A program made the translations under genes and the position numbers. A stretch of DNA of 55,505 bases from Clostridia bacterium (GTDB lineage: Bacteria > Bacillota > Clostridia > Oscillospirales > CAG-382): positions 1 to 55,505 of the forward strand of contig JAFXEB010000003.1 in assembly GCA_017521025.1 (NCBI GenBank), read 5' to 3'. The notes beneath the pieces were generated by a model. The model saw only the letters and a list, made by a program, of their open reading frames with translations. It was not told the DNA's origin and did not search any database. This document shows, piece by piece, positions 53,443 through 55,505 of the stretch; positions within the stretch are counted from its first letter, which is position 1; each line of letters begins with the position of its first letter.

Positions 53443-54570
53443 ATGGGATACGTAACTTATCCTGCAGCGCATCTCGACAAATTCTGTATGGAGGCTTTTT
53501 GCAAGTTCGGCTTTTCCGAAAGCGAGGCAAGAATAATCTCTGACGTACTTATGCTTTCCGACCTTTACGGTATTGAGAGCCACGGTATGCAGCGTCTTGT
53601 AAGATACCACAAGGGTATCGAGAAGGGTACCATCAAGGTAGACGCTAAGCACGAGGTTGTTTTCGACACTCCTATTTCTGCTGTAATCGACGCACATGAC
53701 GGTATGGGTCAGCTCGTTGGTCACGCAGCTATGGAGCTTGCTATCGAAAAGGCAAAGACCGCAGGTGTTGGTATCGTTTCCGTAAAAAATTCCAATCATT
53801 ACGGCATTGCAGGCTACTATGCAAAGATGGCTTGTGACGCAGGTCTCGTAGGCTTCTCCTGCACCAACTCTGAGGCTATAATGGTTCCTACCTACGGCAG
53901 ACTCGCAATGATAGGCTCCAACCCTATAGCTATGTCTGCTCCTGCTGAGCCTTATCCTTTCTTCTTTGACGCTTCCACTACCGTTGTTACCCGTGGTAAG
54001 CTTGAGATGTACAACAAAATGTCCAAGCCTCTTCCCGAGGGCTGGGCACTCGACAAGGACGGTCACCCCTCCTCTAACGCAGCAGACGTTCTCAGCAACA
54101 TCGTTGCAAAGAACGGCGGCGGCATAATGCCTCTCGGCGGTTCAAGCGAGCAGCTCGGCAGCCACAAGGGCTACGGCTGGGGTATGGTTTGTGAGTTCTT
54201 CGCATCCATCCTTTCCCAGGGCGTTACCTCCAACTACTGTATGAAGAACGGCAAGAGCGGCATCTGCCACGGCTTTATGGCTATCAACCCTGCTTTCTTC
54301 GGCGATCCCGACGCTATAAAGAACCACCTTTCCACCTTCCTTCAGGAGCTTCGTGAGAGCCCCAAGGCTGAGGGCGCAGAGCGTATCTACACCCACGGCG
54401 AGAAGGAGATCGCTGCTATGGCTGACAGAAAGGCTAACGGCATAAAGGTTAACGAAAATACCGTCCGTGAGATGATCGATATGGCTAACTACCTTGGTAT
54501 GGACGTAAAGGCATACTTCGGCGACTTTGAGGTTGGCGACGGCGGCAATATGTTCTCCGGCAATTATTAA
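53443..54570 (+). CDS. Malate/L-lactate dehydrogenase family (Ldh_2) oxidoreductase
   Basis: This 375-residue NAD(P)-dependent oxidoreductase belongs to the Ldh_2/MDH type-2 family, unrelated in fold to classic MDH. Landmarks are GIESHGMQRL, KNSNHYGIAGYYA with the catalytic His, GSNPIAMSAP, FDASTTVVTRGK and GGSSEQLGSHKGYGW. Substrates in the family include malate, L-lactate, ureidoglycolate and sulfolactate. With a malic enzyme gene 31 nt downstream, malate is the most likely substrate. A GAAAGGAATGA ribosome binding site and biased codons suggest strong expression. Confidence 0.88.
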   Translation: MGYVTYPAAHLDKFCMEAFCKFGFSESEARIISDVLMLSDLYGIESHGMQRLVRYHKGIEKGTIKVDAKHEVVFDTPISAVIDAHDGMGQLVGHAAMELAIEKAKTAGVGIVSVKNSNHYGIAGYYAKMACDAGLVGFSCTNSEAIMVPTYGRLAMIGSNPIAMSAPAEPYPFFFDASTTVVTRGKLEMYNKMSKPLPEGWALDKDGHPSSNAADVLSNIVAKNGGGIMPLGGSSEQLGSHKGYGWGMVCEFFASILSQGVTSNYCMKNGKSGICHGFMAINPAFFGDPDAIKNHLSTFLQELRESPKAEGAERIYTHGEKEIAAMADRKANGIKVNENTVREMIDMANYLGMDVKAYFGDFEVGDGGNMFSGNY

Positions 54571-54601
54571 AAAATATATAAAAATATAAGGAGCATTCAA
54601 T

Positions 54602-55505
54602 ATGACTAACGCAGAAAAGAGTTTGGCACTGCATTATGAAAAAAGAGGTAAGATAGAGGTCATTACCACCGTTCCCTGCAAGACCAAGGAGGACCTTGCT
54701 CTTGCATATACCCCCGGTGTTGCTACCCCTTGTCTTGAGATACAGAAGGATGTTAATAAGTCCTATGAGCTTACAAGAAGATGGAATATGTGTCTCGTTG
54801 TAACCGACGGTACCGCAGTTCTCGGTCTTGGCGACATCGGCCCCGAGGCAGGTATGCCCGTTATGGAGGGCAAGTGCGCTCTGTTTAAGGCTTTCGGCGA
54901 TGTTGACGCATTTCCTATGTGCATTAAGAGCAAGGACGTTGACGACATCGTTAAGACCGTTCAGCTTATCTCCGGCAGCTTCGGCGGCGTAAACCTTGAG
55001 GATATCTCCGCTCCCCGTTGCTTCGAGATAGAGAAGAAGCTTAAAGAGGTATGTGACATTCCGATCTTCCACGATGACCAGCACGGTACCGCTATCGTTA
55101 CCCTTGCAGGTCTTACCAACGCTCTCAAGGTTGTTGGTAAGAAGAAGGAGGACGTTAAGATAGTTATCAACGGCGCAGGCGCTGCCGCTATCTCTATCTG
55201 CCGCCTCATCCTCTCCGCAGGCTGTAAGAACGTTACCCTCTGTGATAGAAACGGCGCTATCTACGCAGGCAGAGAGAAGGGTATGAACCCCATTAAGGAG
55301 GAGATGGCTCTCGTTACCAACCTTGATAAGAAGGCCGGCACCCTTGCTGATATGCTTGTTGGCGCTGACGTATTTATAGGCGTTTCCGCTCCTAACATGG
55401 TTACTACCGATATGGTTAAGACCATGGCTAAGGACGCTATCGTATTCGCTTGCGCTAACCCCACTCCCGAGATACTTCCCGACGATGCTAAGGCAGGCGG
55501 CGCAG
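54602..55505 (+). CDS. NAD(P)-dependent malic enzyme, partial (C-terminus off window)
   Basis: The first 301 codons of a malic enzyme begin at the ATG at 54602 after AAGGAG; the gene runs off the window. The N-terminal malic domain has LAYTPGVATPCLEI, VTDGTAVLGLGDIGPEAGMPVMEGK, VNLEDISAPRCF and IFHDDQHGTAIVTLAGL. The NAD-binding domain begins IVINGAGAAAISICRL. The enzyme decarboxylates malate to pyruvate and CO2. It is probably co-transcribed with the preceding dehydrogenase, linking malate, oxaloacetate and pyruvate pools. Confidence 0.95.
   Translation, partial: MTNAEKSLALHYEKRGKIEVITTVPCKTKEDLALAYTPGVATPCLEIQKDVNKSYELTRRWNMCLVVTDGTAVLGLGDIGPEAGMPVMEGKCALFKAFGDVDAFPMCIKSKDVDDIVKTVQLISGSFGGVNLEDISAPRCFEIEKKLKEVCDIPIFHDDQHGTAIVTLAGLTNALKVVGKKKEDVKIVINGAGAAAISICRLILSAGCKNVTLCDRNGAIYAGREKGMNPIKEEMALVTNLDKKAGTLADMLVGADVFIGVSAPNMVTTDMVKTMAKDAIVFACANPTPEILPDDAKAGGA

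Noticed and set aside
1..55505. CRISPR array, prophage, transposase or known defence system
   Set aside because: No regularly spaced repeats, phage structural genes, transposase signatures or restriction-modification genes were seen on either strand.

Overview
The window looks like chromosomal DNA of an anaerobic, Gram-positive Clostridia bacterium, most likely an Oscillospiraceae/Ruminococcaceae-type gut commensal (possibly a metagenome-assembled genome). The basis is a clostridial dcw cluster, a ferredoxin-linked 2-oxoacid oxidoreductase operon, the YfmF/YfmH peptidase pair, ThyX, a dockerin-bearing secreted protein, BspA-type leucine-rich-repeat lipoproteins, purine-rich ribosome binding sites and many textbook TTGACA-N17-TATAAT promoters. 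Taxonomy is inferred from gene content only.

Layout. (1) 1-1480: a partial DUF559 nuclease-like gene, a cluster of three small hairpins, an AT-rich transglutaminase-like gene, and a tRNA-Thr/tRNA-Tyr pair on the minus strand. The end of tRNA-Tyr is duplicated 149 bp downstream. (2) 1467-5978: bioY and birA (biotin uptake and ligation) on the minus strand, a divergent PpiC-like membrane foldase, and a convergent TraB/GumN lipoprotein. The birA and foldase promoters face each other within about 80 bp. (3) 6091-17627: the division and cell-wall (dcw) cluster mraZ-rsmH-ftsL-ftsI/spoVD-murF-mraY-ftsW-murG-ftsQ-ftsZ. It is preceded by a three-box MraZ operator and lacks murE, murD, murC, murB and ftsA. 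(4) 17660-24700: a PH-domain protein, two tandem LRR lipoproteins, thyX, a small membrane protein, thymidylate kinase, a DJ-1 protein and a CPBP protease. (5) 24737-36642: long, tightly packed runs of genes with mltG, a U32 protein, a MinD-like ATPase, a four-subunit 2-oxoacid:ferredoxin oxidoreductase, ispD-ispF, yfmF-yfmH, lgt and folD, closed by a strong terminator. (6) 36761-53257: two separately promoted secreted-protein genes. The first is a single 14.3-kb ORF for a 4,769-residue modular surface protein. The second encodes a papain/C39-like cysteine peptidase with a C-terminal dockerin. (7) 53341-55505: a malate/lactate dehydrogenase and the start of a malic enzyme gene, cut by the window end.

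Most of the window is ordinary housekeeping. The least explained part is the giant protein. It starts with a signal peptide and an SGNH-hydrolase-like domain that has lost its Ser and His. About ten discoidin-like modules, a CBM9-like module, Fn3-like and InlB-B-like modules follow. It ends with tandem aromatic Tyr-Trp-Tyr-Cys repeats that resemble cell-wall or glycan-binding repeats, and it has no recognised sorting signal. With the neighbouring dockerin peptidase it forms a small surface-associated locus of unknown purpose. No CRISPR array, prophage, transposase or classical defence system was seen.
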